From the NCBI GenBank assembly GCA_963560005.1, contig CAUWNG010000045.1, positions 1-16,440 on the forward strand: a stretch of 16,440 bases of DNA, given 5' to 3'. The position numbers were made by a program, and so were the translations under genes. Position 1 is the stretch's first letter, and each line of letters begins with the position of its first letter. Of the stretch, positions 7,452 to 15,641 are shown one piece after another. The stretch is from CAG-273 sp963560005. GTDB lineage: Bacteria; Bacillota; Clostridia; TANB77; CAG-508. The notes below the pieces were generated by a model. It did not search any database and was not told the origin of the DNA. It saw nothing but the letters and a program-made list of their open reading frames with translations.

Positions 7452-7799
7452 ATGGATAAAAATGTTAAAGTTAGTATTCTATGTCAAATATATGGAAAAC
7501 TATTAACTAATAAACAATATGAAATAATAAATGATTACTATAACAATGATTTATCACTTTCAGAGATTGCAGAAAATAATAATATAACAAGGCAAGCAGT
7601 AAGAGATGTAATAAAAAAGGGGGAAAACAAACTTTTCGAGTTAGAAGAAAAGCTTTTAATTATGAATAAAATGGCGAAACAAGAAAAGCAAATTCAAGAT
7701 ATTTTATCAGAAATAAGTAAAATACAAGAAAGTTATTCTGATAAAAAAATTGAAAAAATTCTTAATAACGTAAGAAAAGAATTAAGTTGTTTAGTTTAA
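7452..7799 (+). CDS. ylxM: YlxM family DNA-binding protein (SRP-operon regulator)
   Basis: YlxM proteins carry a sigma70-region-4-like helix-turn-helix and sit directly before ffh in many Firmicutes; in streptococci a homologue binds SRP components. Here LTNKQYEIINDYYNNDLSL, EIAENNNITRQAVRDVIKKGE (read as two pieces of the helix-turn-helix, residues about 19-60) matches well, followed by a charged coiled-coil-like tail. I chose ATG 7452 (115 residues). A GTG at 7443 in frame would overlap the weak ribosome binding site GTGAGTG. At 115 residues it is near or slightly above the family's usual length. It is the first gene of the operon and ends 30 bases before ffh. Confidence 0.9.
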   Translation: MDKNVKVSILCQIYGKLLTNKQYEIINDYYNNDLSLSEIAENNNITRQAVRDVIKKGENKLFELEEKLLIMNKMAKQEKQIQDILSEISKIQESYSDKKIEKILNNVRKELSCLV

Positions 7800-7829
7800 T
7801 TTTTATTAAAGAGAGGGTGTAAGAAAATA

Positions 7830-9182
7830 ATGGCATTTGAAGGTTTAAGTTCAAAACTTCAAGAAATAACAAGAAAATTAAAAGGTAAGGCTAGAATTAC
7901 AGAATCAGACTTAAAAGAAATGCTAAGAGAAGTAAAACTTGCTTTATTAGAGGCAGATGTTAATTATGTAATAGTAAAAGAATTTATAAATTCTATACAA
8001 GAAAAAGCGTTAGGGCAAGATGTTTTAAAATCACTAACACCTGGACAACAAGTTATAAAAATTGTAAAAGATGAACTAGTAGAATTATTAGGTGGAACTC
8101 AAAGTAAAATTAATTTTACACCTAATCCACCAACTGTAATAATGTTAGTAGGACTTCAAGGATCTGGTAAAACTACTACCGCTGGAAAACTTGCTAATTT
8201 ATTGCGAAAAGAGGGGAAAAAACCATTACTAGTTGCATGTGATGTGTATAGACCTGCTGCGATAAAACAACTTCAAGTAGTAGGAGCACAATTAAACATA
8301 CCAGTATTTGCAAATGAACAGTCGAAAGATGTTGTTCATATTGCAAAACAAGCTATGTCTGTAGCAATTAGTAAATTAAATGATATTGTTATATTAGATA
8401 CAGCTGGAAGACTTCATATAGATGAAGAACTAATGGAAGAATTAAAAAATGTAAAGTCAAATGTAAAACCTCATGAAATACTTTTAGTAGTAGATAGCAT
8501 GACAGGTCAGGATGCAGTTAATGTTGCTAAAGCGTTTAATGAAGAATTAGGAATAGATGGAGTTGTACTTACTAAGTTAGATGGTGATACGCGTGGTGGT
8601 GCAGCAATTTCTGTAAAGAAAGTAACAGGAAGACCAATAAAATTTGCAGCTACAGGTGAAAAACTTAATGATATAGAAGTATTTCATCCAGATAGAATGG
8701 CACAAAGAATATTAGGAATGGGAGATGTGCTTTCTATTATAGAAAAGGCAGAAGAAACATTTGATATAGAACAAGCAGAAAAATTAGAAAAACAATTAAG
8801 AAAAAAAGAATTAGATTTAGATGATTATTTAGCACAACTAAGACAGGTAAAAAAAATGGGTTCTTTTTCATCAATATTAAAAATGATACCTGGAATGGCT
8901 GATATAAAGAATTTAAAAGTAGATGATAAAGAATTTATAAGAATAGAAGCTATAATTTGTTCAATGACAAAAGAAGAAAAGAAAAATCCACGAATTTTAA
9001 ATGGAAGCAGAAGATTAAGGATAGCAAAAGGTAGTGGTACAAGTGTGCAAGAAGTTAACAAATTTATTAAATCTTTTGAATTAACACAAAAAATGATGAA
9101 AAAGGTTCAAAATAATAAAGGTGGAATGAAAAATTTATTAAAGGGTATTGATCCAAAAGATTTAAAGAATATTAGATTTTAA
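7830..9182 (+). CDS. ffh: Signal recognition particle protein Ffh (SRP54)
   Basis: Ffh is the GTPase and RNA-binding core of the signal recognition particle; it binds signal sequences at the ribosome and docks with FtsY at the membrane. The 450-residue length is standard. The N domain occupies about residues 1-90. The G domain shows GLQGSGKT (108-115), DTAGR (190-194) and TKLD (248-251). The methionine-rich M domain follows from about 300, with NPRILNGSRRLRIAKGSGTS in the SRP-RNA-binding helix-turn-helix region and a MMKK tail. AGAGGGTG lies about 12 bases before the ATG, a slightly long spacing. The SRP RNA gene is not in this window. Confidence 0.98.
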   Translation: MAFEGLSSKLQEITRKLKGKARITESDLKEMLREVKLALLEADVNYVIVKEFINSIQEKALGQDVLKSLTPGQQVIKIVKDELVELLGGTQSKINFTPNPPTVIMLVGLQGSGKTTTAGKLANLLRKEGKKPLLVACDVYRPAAIKQLQVVGAQLNIPVFANEQSKDVVHIAKQAMSVAISKLNDIVILDTAGRLHIDEELMEELKNVKSNVKPHEILLVVDSMTGQDAVNVAKAFNEELGIDGVVLTKLDGDTRGGAAISVKKVTGRPIKFAATGEKLNDIEVFHPDRMAQRILGMGDVLSIIEKAEETFDIEQAEKLEKQLRKKELDLDDYLAQLRQVKKMGSFSSILKMIPGMADIKNLKVDDKEFIRIEAIICSMTKEEKKNPRILNGSRRLRIAKGSGTSVQEVNKFIKSFELTQKMMKKVQNNKGGMKNLLKGIDPKDLKNIRF

Positions 9183-9221
9183 TTTTTTTAATATATAAAA
9201 TTTTTTAGGAGGTGAATATTA

Positions 9222-9455
9222 ATGGTAAAAATAAGATTACAAAGACAAGGTGCAAAAAAAGCTCCATTCTATCATATTGTAGTTGCAGATTCAAGAAGCC
9301 CAAGAGATGGAAAAATAATAGAAAGAATAGGTTCTTATGACCCAATGACAGAGCCTTCAACAATAATATTAGACAAAGAAAAATTAGAAAAATGGGTAAA
9401 AAATGGTGCAAAACCAACAGAAACAGTAAAAAATCTAATTGATAGAACAAAATAA
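9222..9455 (+). CDS. rpsP: Small ribosomal subunit protein bS16
   Basis: This 77-residue protein begins MVKIRLQRQGAKKAPFYHIVVADS, split here for length, with the invariant RSPRDGKIIERIGSYDP segment, the signature of bS16. bS16 assembles early in the 30S subunit near 16S rRNA. The length is slightly shorter than the 80-90 residues of many relatives but complete. A strong AGGAGGTG ribosome binding site lies seven to eight bases upstream. It sits 39 bases after ffh, as in the conserved Firmicutes order. Confidence 0.97.
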   Translation: MVKIRLQRQGAKKAPFYHIVVADSRSPRDGKIIERIGSYDPMTEPSTIILDKEKLEKWVKNGAKPTETVKNLIDRTK

Positions 9456-9475
9456 TATTATTGGAAGGATAAAAA

Positions 9476-9700
9476 ATGAAAGAAATTTTAGAAACTATAG
9501 TAACTAATTTAGTTGATAAAAAGGATAGTGTTTCAATTATACAAAAAGAAGAAAATAATAAGACTATCTTAGAAGTTAAAGTTGCTGAAGAAGATATGGG
9601 GAAAGTAATAGGAAAGCAAGGAAGAATTGCAAAAGCTATTAGAACTATAATAAAATCTTTAGCAGGCAAAGAAAAAGTTATTGTAGAATTTATTGATTAA
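9476..9700 (+). CDS. khpA: KH-domain RNA-binding protein KhpA
   Basis: The 74-residue product is a single small KH domain with the RNA-contacting GKQG loop in VIGKQGRIAKAIRTI (near residues 42-56). KhpA (formerly YlqC) forms a dimer or a complex with KhpB/Jag and influences cell division and RNA stability in several Firmicutes. It lies 20 bases after rpsP with an AAGGAT ribosome binding site and before rimM, the usual neighbours. Confidence 0.96.
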   Translation: MKEILETIVTNLVDKKDSVSIIQKEENNKTILEVKVAEEDMGKVIGKQGRIAKAIRTIIKSLAGKEKVIVEFID

Positions 9701-9714
9701 GAGGAAATCTTAAA

Positions 9715-10224
9715 ATGAAACAAGAATATTTTGAAATTGGTCAAATTGTAAATACATTTGGGATAAAAGGATATGTTAAAGTAGTACCATACACTGACGA
9801 TATTTCTAGATTTGAAGAATTAAATAGCGTATTAGTAGAAAAAAACAAAAAATTAATAGAAATGGAAATACAAGAAGTAAAATATCATAAAAATTTTGTA
9901 CTATTAAAATTAAAAGGTATAGAAGATATAAATGAAGCTGAAAAGTATAAAACTTGCTATTTGAAAATACATAGAAGTAATGCCAGAAAGCTTCCAGAAG
10001 GTACATATTTTATAGCAGACTTAATAGGACTTAATGTATTTACAGAAGAAGGAAATTTGCTTGGAAAAGTTGATGATATATATAATTCAGGTGCAAATGA
10101 TATTTATGTTATAAAAGACGAATTGGGAAAGCAAATTCTTTTACCAGCATTAAAAAAGGTAATAAAAAAAATCGACATAGATAATGAAAAAATAATAGTT
10201 CATTTATTAGAAGGTTTAATATAA
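9715..10224 (+). CDS. rimM: 16S rRNA processing protein RimM
   Basis: RimM is a 30S maturation factor that binds uS19 and helps form the 16S 3' domain. The 169-residue length is typical. The N-terminal barrel begins with EIGQIVNTFGIKGYVKVVPYT (residues about 6-26, listed here by motif), and the C-terminal PRC-barrel contains ADLIGLNVFTEEGNLLGKV and the late GKQILLPALKKVI segment. It starts 14 bases after khpA, preceded by GAGGAAA. Its stop codon is within the ribosome binding region of trmD, implying translational coupling. Confidence 0.97.
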   Translation: MKQEYFEIGQIVNTFGIKGYVKVVPYTDDISRFEELNSVLVEKNKKLIEMEIQEVKYHKNFVLLKLKGIEDINEAEKYKTCYLKIHRSNARKLPEGTYFIADLIGLNVFTEEGNLLGKVDDIYNSGANDIYVIKDELGKQILLPALKKVIKKIDIDNEKIIVHLLEGLI

Positions 10225-10234
10225 GGTGAATTTA

Positions 10235-10897
10235 ATGAGATTTGATGTGCTTACACTTTTTCCTGAAATGTTTGAAGCAATTAAGCAAAGCATAATAGGT
10301 AAAGCAATAGAAAAAAATATAATAGATATTAATTTGGTAAATATTAGAGATTTTTCTAATAATAAGCATAATAAAGTTGATGATACACCTTACGGTGGAG
10401 GAGCAGGAATGGTTATAAAGCCAGATGTAGTATATAATGCTTATAATTCTGTAAAGTCAGAAGAGGCAAAGGTTATATATTTATCTCCACAAGGAAACGT
10501 TTTAAATCAAAATAAAGTAAAAGAACTAGCAAAAGAAAAACATTTGATTTTATTATGCGGGCATTATGAAGGTATAGATCAAAGAGTAATAGATAAAATT
10601 GTTGATGAGGAAATATCTATAGGAGATTATGTTTTAACTGGTGGAGAATTACCAAGTATGGTTTTAATAGATAGTATAAGTAGGTATGTAGAAGGGGTAT
10701 TAAATAAAGAATCTGTTATGGAAGAATCTTTTTCAGAAAATCTCTTAGAATATCCACAATATACAAGACCAGAAATATTCTTAGGTAAAAAAGTTCCAGA
10801 AGTATTATTATCAGGACATCATGAAAATATAAGAAAATGGAGAAAAAAACAATCATTAGAAATAACTAAAATTAAAAGACCAGATTTATTAAAATAG
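10235..10897 (+). CDS. trmD: tRNA (guanine-N1)-methyltransferase TrmD
   Basis: TrmD methylates G37 of tRNAs read with CNN codons, using S-adenosylmethionine through a trefoil-knot SPOUT fold. Visible signatures are DVLTLFPEMF at the start, PYGGGAGMV, LLCGHYEGIDQR and SIGDYVLTGGELP of the knot, and LEYPQYTRP followed by VLLSGHH in the C-terminal part. I chose ATG 10235 (220 residues) with AAGGTG six bases upstream, overlapping the rimM stop. A GTG at 10226 lies inside that ribosome binding site and is unlikely. All expected motifs are intact. Confidence 0.97.
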   Translation: MRFDVLTLFPEMFEAIKQSIIGKAIEKNIIDINLVNIRDFSNNKHNKVDDTPYGGGAGMVIKPDVVYNAYNSVKSEEAKVIYLSPQGNVLNQNKVKELAKEKHLILLCGHYEGIDQRVIDKIVDEEISIGDYVLTGGELPSMVLIDSISRYVEGVLNKESVMEESFSENLLEYPQYTRPEIFLGKKVPEVLLSGHHENIRKWRKKQSLEITKIKRPDLLK

Positions 10898-10918
10898 AAA
10901 GAAAGGAGGATATCAATA

Positions 10919-11350
10919 ATGGATATCATAAAATCAATTGAACATGAACAACTAAAAAATAAGATACCAGATTTAAAAGTTGGTGATACTGTTAAAGTGT
11001 ACCAAAAGATAAAAGAAGGCAATAGAGAAAGAATTCAAGTATTTGAAGGAATTATTATAAAAAAACAAGGTGGAGGAGTAAATGCAACATTTACTGTAAG
11101 AAAAATATCTTATGGTGTGGGTGTTGAAAAAACATTTTTAATTCATTCTCCATTAGTTGAAAAAGTTGAATTAGTTAGAGTAGGTAAAGTTAGAAGAGCT
11201 AAATTATACTATTTAAGAGATAGAGTAGGAAAATCTGCTAAAACTAAAGAAAATACTGGTGCTAGAATAGAAAACAAAGAATTAGTTGTTAAAGAAGAAT
11301 TAGTAGAAGAACCTGTTGTAGAAGAGAAAACAGAAACAGCAAAGGAATAA
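10919..11350 (+). CDS. rplS: Large ribosomal subunit protein bL19, with acidic C-terminal extension
   Basis: bL19 lies at the 30S-50S interface. The first 115 or so residues match the family well: VGDTVKVYQKIKEGNRERIQ, FEGIIIKKQGGG and the FTVRKISYGVGVEKTF segment (given in separate motifs). The C-terminal part, about residues 117-143, is an additional acidic and valine-rich tail ending EKTETAKE, not present in the roughly 115-residue standard protein. The ribosome binding site AAAGGAGGA lies about eight bases before the ATG. It is the last gene of the operon, followed at once by the terminator. Confidence 0.96.
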   Translation: MDIIKSIEHEQLKNKIPDLKVGDTVKVYQKIKEGNRERIQVFEGIIIKKQGGGVNATFTVRKISYGVGVEKTFLIHSPLVEKVELVRVGKVRRAKLYYLRDRVGKSAKTKENTGARIENKELVVKEELVEEPVVEEKTETAKE

Positions 11351-11395
11351 AATAAACAAAAAAGTTGGATTAATAATCCAACTTTTTTGTTTATT
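11351..11395. terminator. 45-bp palindromic bidirectional terminator between rplS and the Lon-like gene
   Basis: The 22 bases 11351-11372 are the exact reverse complement of 11374-11395. The stem core is AAAAAAGTTGGATTA with its complement and T-runs on both strands. It serves rplS on the plus strand and can serve the convergent protease gene on the minus strand. It begins directly after the rplS stop codon. Confidence 0.95.
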
Positions 11396-11465
11396 AACTA
11401 TATTCAATCATTTTATATAGATTATAATATTTTTAGAGTGAGATGTAAACTAAAATTGAGAAAAA

Positions 11466-13853
11466 TTAATTGTTATTTCTACTTATTTCGGCATATTTTT
11501 TCAATTTTTCATAAGCAAGGTAGTTTACTGTTCCAGCAGGGAAATTACCATTAGGATCTTTTTTGCCAGCAGGAACTCCTGTTAAAATTTCTATTCCTTC
11601 TTCAATATTTGATATTGCGTATATATTAAACTCACCATTTTTTACAGCCTCTATAACTTCATCAGAAAGATTTAAATTCTTAACATTTTGATGAGGAATA
11701 ATTACACCATGTGAGCCATCTAAACCGCGTGATTTACAAATTTGGAAAAAACCTTCTATTTTGTTATTTACTCCACCTATAGGTTGAATTTCTCCTTTTT
11801 GATTTACAGAGCCTGTTACTGCAAGAGCTTGATTTATTGGTATACCAGATAAACTAGAAAGTATAGCATAAAGTTCAGTACTTGATGCACTATCACCATC
11901 TACACCATTGTACAATTGTTCAAAACAAATACTAGCTGTTAAAGATAATGGTATATCTTGTGCAAACATTTCGCCTAAATAACCACTTAAAATTAATACA
12001 CCTTTTGAATGAGAAGAACCAGAAAGAGCAACTTCTCTTTCGATATTTATAATACCAGATTTCCCAGTATAAGTATTAGCAGTTATTTTTACAGGTTTAC
12101 CAAAAGAATAAGTTCCTATATTCATAACTGTTAAACCATTTATTTGACCAATTGCACTTCCAGAGGTACTTATTAATAAAGTATTATCTTCTATCATTTC
12201 CATATATTTTGAATCATATTTTTTAACTCTTTCTACTGATTCAAATAAAGCCTTCTGTATATGTTCTTCTGTAACAATTTTTGATCTACTCATTTTAGCC
12301 CATGTAGCAGCTTCACCTATAACTTGAGATAAGTTGTCGAATTTTGTAGAAAGTTTAGTTTGATCATCAGCTAATTTAGAAGCATATTCTACAACTTTAG
12401 CAACAGCTTCACGTGTTAGTGGAGGTAGTTGTTCTTGGGCACAATATCCAGCCATAAATCTAGCTAACTTATGAATATTTTCAGTATTAAAAGGTGCGTC
12501 ATCTTCAAATTCAACTTTTATTTTAAACAATTTTTTAAAATCTCTATCAACTGAAAATAGTGTTTGATAAATATTATCATCACCAATTAGAATAACTTTT
12601 AAATTTAAAGGAATTGGTTCAGGTTTTAAAGAAATCATAACCATAGATGAACGTGGATCAGCAGCATTTTCAATTCCAATTTCTTTACTTCTTAAAACTT
12701 TTTTTAGGGTTTCATAAGATAAATTATTTGTTAACAAGTCACTGGCTTGAAATATAATGTAACCACCATTTGCTTTTTGCAACAATCCAGGCTTTAGCAT
12801 AGTATAGTCTGTTTTCAAAGAACCATAATAGTTTTCATATTCTAATTTACCAAATATATTATGGTAAGAATAATTTGAATCCATAATAACAGGTGCACCT
12901 TCTAAATGGCTATTATCAACAAATAAGTTTACTCTGTAGTTTAACCATGGTTTAGTTATTTCTGGTCTATTTGCCATATTGGGTTTACACTCAGCTTTTT
13001 CATCAACTATAAAATGACTAATGTTTTTTAATATATCTTTTTTTATATCATCTAAGAATTTATTAATTTTTTTATTTCTTTTGTATTTAGATTTTATATA
13101 ATTAATATGTGCATTAACAGTAAGCAAAGCAACATTAGATTGCCATTCTTCAATTTTCTTTTCAGATTCACGCTCTATAGCTTTTATTTCAACAATAGCG
13201 TCCATTATGTGTTGTTGTACAATTGATGATTTTTCTTCAAAATCTTTTTTTGTATTTTCATCTAACTTATTAAATTCTTCTTCTGGTATTGTTTTGCCAT
13301 TAACAATTGGCATCATATAAATACCAGCTTGTGAAGATTTTACGTGGAACCCATACTTAGAAGATTTTTGATTTAATTTTTCCATTAAATTATTTCTTCT
13401 TTCTTCGTATTCATGTTTAATAAGAGTTCTTTCTTTTTCAAATTCTTCATTATTAAAAGTAGTTTTAATATCTACTTTTATATCATTAATAAATCTATTC
13501 ATAATATCTTCAAATTCTTTTCCACCACCAGCAGGGAGTGAAACAGCTATTGGTTCATTTGGATTTTCAAAATTATATATATAACACCAATCATTAGGAA
13601 TCTTTTTTCTTTTTGATATTTTATTTAAATAATTTTTTGTGTACATTGTTTTTCCAACACCACTAGGACCTTCTAAATACAAATTGTAACCTTTTACATC
13701 TACATTGAGTCCAAATTCTAAAGCTTTAATTCCTCTATCTTGCCCAATACCAGTATTAATAGGTTCTAAATCTTCTGTAGTGTCAAATTTAAAATTGTTT
13801 GGATTACAAACAACTTTTAAATTTTTATAGTTTAATTTCATATTATTTTTCAT
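11466..13853 (-). CDS. Lon-related ATP-dependent protease (AAA_32/LonB-like)
   Basis: The 795-residue protein joins an AAA+ domain to a Lon-type Ser-Lys protease domain. Walker A is GPSGVGKT (62-69). A degenerate Walker-B-like segment GGYIIFQASD ends at D372. A charged helical insertion, probably coiled coil, occupies about residues 100-270. In the protease domain NGVDGDSASS holds the probable catalytic S655 and VNNKIEGFF holds K698; the 43-residue spacing equals that in classical Lon. No N-terminal Lon substrate domain and no transmembrane helices are obvious, so this is the AAA_32-type Lon relative rather than LonA. The start ATG 13853 has GGAGGA six to seven bases upstream. It is the last gene of the tsaE operon, 24 bases after rimI. 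Substrates are unknown. Confidence 0.9.
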   Translation of the reverse strand: MKNNMKLNYKNLKVVCNPNNFKFDTTEDLEPINTGIGQDRGIKALEFGLNVDVKGYNLYLEGPSGVGKTMYTKNYLNKISKRKKIPNDWCYIYNFENPNEPIAVSLPAGGGKEFEDIMNRFINDIKVDIKTTFNNEEFEKERTLIKHEYEERRNNLMEKLNQKSSKYGFHVKSSQAGIYMMPIVNGKTIPEEEFNKLDENTKKDFEEKSSIVQQHIMDAIVEIKAIERESEKKIEEWQSNVALLTVNAHINYIKSKYKRNKKINKFLDDIKKDILKNISHFIVDEKAECKPNMANRPEITKPWLNYRVNLFVDNSHLEGAPVIMDSNYSYHNIFGKLEYENYYGSLKTDYTMLKPGLLQKANGGYIIFQASDLLTNNLSYETLKKVLRSKEIGIENAADPRSSMVMISLKPEPIPLNLKVILIGDDNIYQTLFSVDRDFKKLFKIKVEFEDDAPFNTENIHKLARFMAGYCAQEQLPPLTREAVAKVVEYASKLADDQTKLSTKFDNLSQVIGEAATWAKMSRSKIVTEEHIQKALFESVERVKKYDSKYMEMIEDNTLLISTSGSAIGQINGLTVMNIGTYSFGKPVKITANTYTGKSGIINIEREVALSGSSHSKGVLILSGYLGEMFAQDIPLSLTASICFEQLYNGVDGDSASSTELYAILSSLSGIPINQALAVTGSVNQKGEIQPIGGVNNKIEGFFQICKSRGLDGSHGVIIPHQNVKNLNLSDEVIEAVKNGEFNIYAISNIEEGIEILTGVPAGKKDPNGNFPAGTVNYLAYEKLKKYAEISRNNN

Positions 13854-13877
13854 TAGTATCCTCCTTATATTTTAAAT

Positions 13878-14315
13878 TTAAATATGTAATGTCATAATTA
13901 TAGCATCATCAATACCATTATAATATTTTTTTCGAATACCTACTTTTTCAAAATTATATTTTTCATATAATTTTATAGCAGGAATATTATTTATATTAAC
14001 TTCTAATGTTACAGAATCAGCTTTTATAATTTTTGAACTATAAATAATGTATTCTAACATTCTGCTTCCAATATGTAAATTTCTTTTATCTATTCTAGTG
14101 ACTATATTTAATATATTAATTTCATCTAATATTTTTAAATAACCAGCAAAACCTAAAACTTCATTATTACATTTTGCTACTATATAGTATGAATCATTAT
14201 TTTTAAAATCATTCTCTAAAATTGAATAATTCCAAAATTTATCGAAATTTTTATTAAAATTTTCTTTTAATGAATTTAAATCATCTAAAGTCATTTTTTC
14301 AATTATAATATTCAT
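13878..14315 (-). CDS. rimI: Ribosomal-protein alanine N-acetyltransferase RimI-like (GNAT)
   Basis: This 145-residue GNAT protein transfers acetyl from acetyl-CoA to a protein N-terminus, classically ribosomal protein bS18. The acetyl-CoA loop is recognisable in KRNLHIGSRMLEYII (near residues 77-91), followed by LEVNINNIPAIKLYEKYNFE, the conserved late GNAT segment, and GIRKKYYNGIDDAIIM at the end. The gap to tsaB is 7 bases and a short AGGG ribosome binding site is embedded at the tsaB stop, suggesting coupling. tsaE-tsaB-rimI is a common clustered set, supporting the assignment over a generic acetyltransferase. Confidence 0.88.
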   Translation of the reverse strand: MNIIIEKMTLDDLNSLKENFNKNFDKFWNYSILENDFKNNDSYYIVAKCNNEVLGFAGYLKILDEINILNIVTRIDKRNLHIGSRMLEYIIYSSKIIKADSVTLEVNINNIPAIKLYEKYNFEKVGIRKKYYNGIDDAIIMTLHI

Positions 14316-14322
14316 AAAAACC

Positions 14323-15019
14323 CTACTTATTTTTTTCCTCTAAAGCAATTTCTGCTTGTGATTTTCTTAAATATAGTGGAGAGAGAATAGTAGATAATCC
14401 ATATTCATTATTTAAATATTTATAATAACCACATTTTCCTATACTTATACCAGAAGCTAGACATTCTTTAGTAGTAGCAAAATTAGCATTAGCAAAATTA
14501 TTTAATAGTAGATTTTTATTATTTAAAGCTCCATCTCCAACAAAAGTAATAGATTCTTTATTTTTTAAAATTTTTATTACATTATTGATATTATCGAATC
14601 CAATAGGGAAAATAGGTGAAAATAAATTTTCTTTTTTTTCAAAAATGCCATAATATACATTATCGTTTTTAGCATCAATTAATGAGCAAATTATGCTGTT
14701 ATTTGTATTTAAGTTATAGGCTAATCCTTCCAAAGAATTTACAGCAGTAAGTTTAATATTTTTACTATCAGAAAAAGCTTTAGCAGTAGCAATTCCAATT
14801 CTAACTCCTGTGAAAGAACCGTGGCCCAATAGAACAGGCTATAAGGTCTATATTGTCTAAACTTAAATTTGATTTTTTTAAAGCTTCATCAATTAATAAC
14901 ATTAATTTCTGAGAATGTGTTTTTTCATCATTATTATTTAATTCTAATATAATTTTTAAATCATCTAAAATTGCAACAGAAGCATTTTTAGATGAAGTAT
15001 CTATAGCTAATATATTCAA
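14323..15019 (-). CDS. tsaB: tRNA t6A biosynthesis protein TsaB, apparent one-base frameshift
   Basis: TsaB is the partner of TsaD (with TsaE) in transferring threonylcarbamoyl to A37 of ANN-decoding tRNAs. The N-terminal part, from a TTG start at 15019 with GAGGT upstream, begins NILAIDTSSKNASVAI and runs to SIGP, then continues in the wrong frame to a stop. The second frame gives GSFTGVRIGIATAKAF and the rest to 14323. Deleting the single C at minus-strand position 14821 (G on the plus strand) yields the universal GPGSFTG motif and a 231-residue protein of normal length. TsaB is essential in most bacteria, so consensus error is likely. If the shift is real the gene is broken. It lies 19 bases after tsaE and 7 bases before rimI. 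Confidence 0.9.
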
Positions 15020-15038
15020 TTTAATTACCTCTTTTTAT

Positions 15039-15482
15039 TTAAAGTTTAATTTCTATATTACCTTTTGGTTCTATAATTATTTCTCTAATATTTTCATCAT
15101 CCAGATATTTATTAATAAATATTTTATAGTAATTATTTGGTAATATTTCTTCAATTATTTCGCCCCATTCAATAATGCATATACCTTTTGAAAAATATTC
15201 TTCACCACCAATTGCATAAAACTCTTCAACATCTTCTAGTCTATAAACATCAAAATGATATATATTAATATTTGAAGAATTATATTCATTAACAATGGTA
15301 AAAGTAGGACTAGAAATATCTTTTTCTAAATTAAAATACTTTAAGATTCCTTGAACAAATTTGGTTTTACCTGCTCCTAAATCACCAGATAAAACAATAA
15401 TATCTTTATTAGTAAGAGTAGATGCAAATTTAGAAGCAAAATCAATTGTATCTTGTTCACATTTTGATATAAATTTATACAT
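15039..15482 (-). CDS. tsaE: tRNA t6A biosynthesis ATPase TsaE
   Basis: TsaE is a small ATPase needed to recycle the TsaB-TsaD complex in t6A synthesis. The 147-residue protein shows Walker A GDLGAGKT (33-40), SPTFTIVNEY, HFDVYRLED and GICIIEWGE, all family signatures. The start at 15482 has AGGGGAT four to five bases upstream. It is the promoter-proximal gene of the minus-strand operon tsaE-tsaB-rimI-protease. tsaD is not in this window. Confidence 0.96.
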   Translation of the reverse strand: MYKFISKCEQDTIDFASKFASTLTNKDIIVLSGDLGAGKTKFVQGILKYFNLEKDISSPTFTIVNEYNSSNINIYHFDVYRLEDVEEFYAIGGEEYFSKGICIIEWGEIIEEILPNNYYKIFINKYLDDENIREIIIEPKGNIEIKL

Positions 15483-15518
15483 TTTAATCCCCTTTATAAT
15501 AATGTATTTTCAAAGGAT

Positions 15519-15547
15519 ATTGTATATTAATATGTCGAATTTGTAAA
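15519..15547 (-). promoter_or_regulatory. Sigma-A promoter of the tsaE operon
   Basis: On the minus strand TTTACA (15547-15542) and TACAAT (15524-15519) are separated by exactly 17 bases. Each element differs from consensus at one position. It lies about 37 bases upstream of the tsaE start. Confidence 0.78.
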
Positions 15548-15576
15548 GATATATTATGAATTTTATACAAAAAGTA

Positions 15577-15606
15577 TTGCATAAAATAAAGTATTAATGT
15601 TAAAAT
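15577..15606 (+). promoter_or_regulatory. Probable promoter of the lytic transglycosylase gene
   Basis: TTGCAT (15577-15582) and TAAAAT (15601-15606) are 18 bases apart. A small dyad CTGTA-AAA-TACAG (15615-15627) lies just downstream, near the expected start of transcription; whether it binds anything is unknown. The region is divergent from tsaE. Confidence 0.5.
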
Positions 15607-15641
15607 AAAAATGACTGTAAAATACAGGAACAGGAGATAAG

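Noticed and set aside
9205..9669. A 154-codon open frame on the minus strand
   Set aside because: It lies antisense to rpsP and khpA, both unmistakable, and has a low-complexity Leu/Phe-rich composition expected from the complement of Lys/Glu-rich genes.
14815..14830. Programmed ribosomal frameshifting as an explanation for tsaB
   Set aside because: No slippery heptamer, stimulatory structure or internal Shine-Dalgarno is evident at GGGCCACGG, and TsaB is not known to use recoding.
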